Shown here one piece after another: positions 46,042 to 47,019 of a DNA stretch of 47,019 nt. The notes beneath the pieces are model-generated. The model worked only from the letters and a program-made list of their open reading frames with translations. It was not told the origin of the DNA and did not search any database. The stretch is from JBBDNV01 sp040877415 (GTDB lineage Bacteria > Planctomycetota > Planctomycetia > Pirellulales > PALSA-1355). Position 1 is the first letter of the stretch; each line of letters starts with the position of its first letter. The stretch spans positions 1-47,019 of the forward strand of contig JBBDNV010000205.1 in assembly GCA_040877415.1 (NCBI GenBank). Direction: 5' to 3'. The translations under genes and the position numbers were made by a program.

Positions 46042-47019
46042 CTATTTCTGATCGGCCAACTGCTTCGCAAGCTTTTCGATCGCTTGCTCATAGACTCGCA
46101 TGACCGCCCTGCGCTCGGAGTCGTCGGCGAATTTGGCTTGGACTTCGATCTGTTTGACGTCGGAATGCATCTCTGCGAGCAGGCCCGCGGCCGTTTCAGC
46201 ATCAAAAACGCCCCGGCCGGCCAGGTTGACGTAGATCGGGCTGGCGTGGGAGAAGAGCTCGTGGCCGAATTCGTTCTTTTCGACCGGCTCGCGCAGCTCG
46301 GGGTCGTCAGGGAGCGGCGGCGGCGTACGCAAAGTCAGCCACGCGGGCTTGTCGATCGTTAGCTTTTCGTCGAGCAGGGCGACAAAATGTCCTTGCTTGG
46401 CGCGGCTCTTGGCCGAGCGGACGACGCGGCCGTTTTGCACCAGCTCGATGCGCTTGAAATCGGTCCGGCCGATGGCCCGGCCGCGAATGGCCAATTCGCC
46501 GGGCCCCTTCAATTCAATCACGCTTCCCAGCGGCCGGCCGTCGACGGTGAACTCCAACAGCGGCCCGTTGGTGATGTACGATTTGCCGGCGGCCAACAGA
46601 TCGAGCCACTGGGTCGGCGTGATCGGCCGATCGACCATCACGTAGGCGCGCGAAAAGTCGTAGATAAACCAATCGGTGCCGGTGGAAAACGGCACGTGCA
46701 GGCCGATGTTGAGATAGCGATAGTAGGTGTCCTTGTAGCTCCCGCGATGGCTGCCGTCAAAGATGTTGTTGGCGTGCACGCGGCCGGTAATCCAATTGGG
46801 GATGTCCTCGAAGCCGAACAAGTTGTGGGCCCAGATCACCTTGCCGCCGACGGAGCGTGCCTTGTCGATGCCGGCTTGCATCGGCGGCGAGTCGGTTCCC
46901 GAACGCATGATGCCCGGCCCGATGCTGACCGGCTGGACGATGTAGGGAATGTCCAAAAGCAGGATGTGGCCATAGCCTTCGCCGTGCGAGCCGAAATTGT
47001 GGCGATGCTCTTCGCCGTG
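46042..47019 (-). CDS. CehA/McbA-like metallohydrolase (5' end outside window)
   Basis: The frame is open to the window edge; 325 residues of the C-terminal part are visible. HGEEHRHNFGSHGEGYGHI and LLLDIPYIVQPVSIGPGI, then WAHNLFGFEDIPNWITGRV, NIGLHVPFSTGTDWFIYD and ITPTQWLDLLAAGKSYITNGP are characteristic of the PHP-type CehA/McbA family (named after carbaryl and other carbamate or ester hydrolases). Metal-binding His and Asp residues of the C-terminal half appear present (HGEEHRHN, WAHN, GTDW). Planctomycete members are usually secreted. The N-terminal signal lies beyond 47019. The 135 bases to the amidohydrolase start show no strong promoter by eye. Confidence 0.82.
   Translation of the reverse strand, partial: HGEEHRHNFGSHGEGYGHILLLDIPYIVQPVSIGPGIMRSGTDSPPMQAGIDKARSVGGKVIWAHNLFGFEDIPNWITGRVHANNIFDGSHRGSYKDTYYRYLNIGLHVPFSTGTDWFIYDFSRAYVMVDRPITPTQWLDLLAAGKSYITNGPLLEFTVDGRPLGSVIELKGPGELAIRGRAIGRTDFKRIELVQNGRVVRSAKSRAKQGHFVALLDEKLTIDKPAWLTLRTPPPLPDDPELREPVEKNEFGHELFSHASPIYVNLAGRGVFDAETAAGLLAEMHSDVKQIEVQAKFADDSERRAVMRVYEQAIEKLAKQLADQK

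Noticed and set aside
44584..46362. 592-codon plus-strand frame antisense to the amidohydrolase
   Set aside because: Mirror of the D-aminoacylase-like gene, which has metal-binding motifs in order.

Overview
The window looks like a chromosomal piece of a planctomycete, most likely from the Pirellulales and probably a draft or metagenome assembly. The reasons are the gene families: two DUF1501 proteins (one paired with DUF1800), a DUF1559 pilin-like protein, a PEP-CTERM protein, a PQQ-type sugar dehydrogenase fused to cytochrome c modules, and a giant carboxypeptidase-regulatory-like repeat protein. Base composition is high GC, which leaves many long antisense frames open. A run of 10 N at 36208-36217 marks an assembly gap. 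All family names come from motifs read by eye; no database search was made.

Layout. (1) 2-16738: the 3' 14 kb of a giant repeat protein, then a DUF1800/DUF1501 pair on the same strand. (2) 16739-19024: a good sigma70-like promoter, two tandem paralogous small secreted proteins, tRNA-Leu(UAG) on the minus strand, and a mosaic of short repeats built round two identical 35-bp palindromes. (3) 19025-23686: five plus-strand genes or fewer per transcript, namely a CYTH-like protein, a secreted thioredoxin-like protein, gamma-glutamyltransferase and a secreted trypsin-like protease. (4) 23713-28136: a nested inverted repeat between convergent genes, a minus-strand secreted protein made of two similar halves, and a divergent PQQ/cytochrome c dehydrogenase. 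(5) 28273-33860: a compact plus-strand group of CocE/NonD hydrolase, NRDE protein, FGGY sugar kinase and a sphingosine-1-phosphate-lyase-like PLP enzyme. (6) 33916-39991: a more irregular segment with a small unknown gene and its truncated second copy 3.4 kb away, an Lnt-like apolipoprotein N-acyltransferase, a small membrane protein broken by the N run, DUF1559, PEP-CTERM and about 1 kb without a clear gene but with a strong minus-strand promoter. (7) 39992-47019, all minus: DUF1501, an IorB/IorA-type molybdenum hydroxylase, a D-aminoacylase-like amidohydrolase and the end of a CehA/McbA-like metallohydrolase.

Most products carry Sec or Tat signals, so the region is dominated by cell-envelope and periplasmic functions: breakdown of peptides and amides (GGT, protease, CocE, amidohydrolase), periplasmic oxidation (PQQ/cytochrome c, IorAB) and surface display (giant repeat protein, DUF1559, PEP-CTERM, Lnt). 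The least explained items are the tandem small secreted paralogs, the modular giant protein, the GGGTCA-containing inverted repeats found at four places, and the truncated gene copy with its flanking low-gene-density segment.
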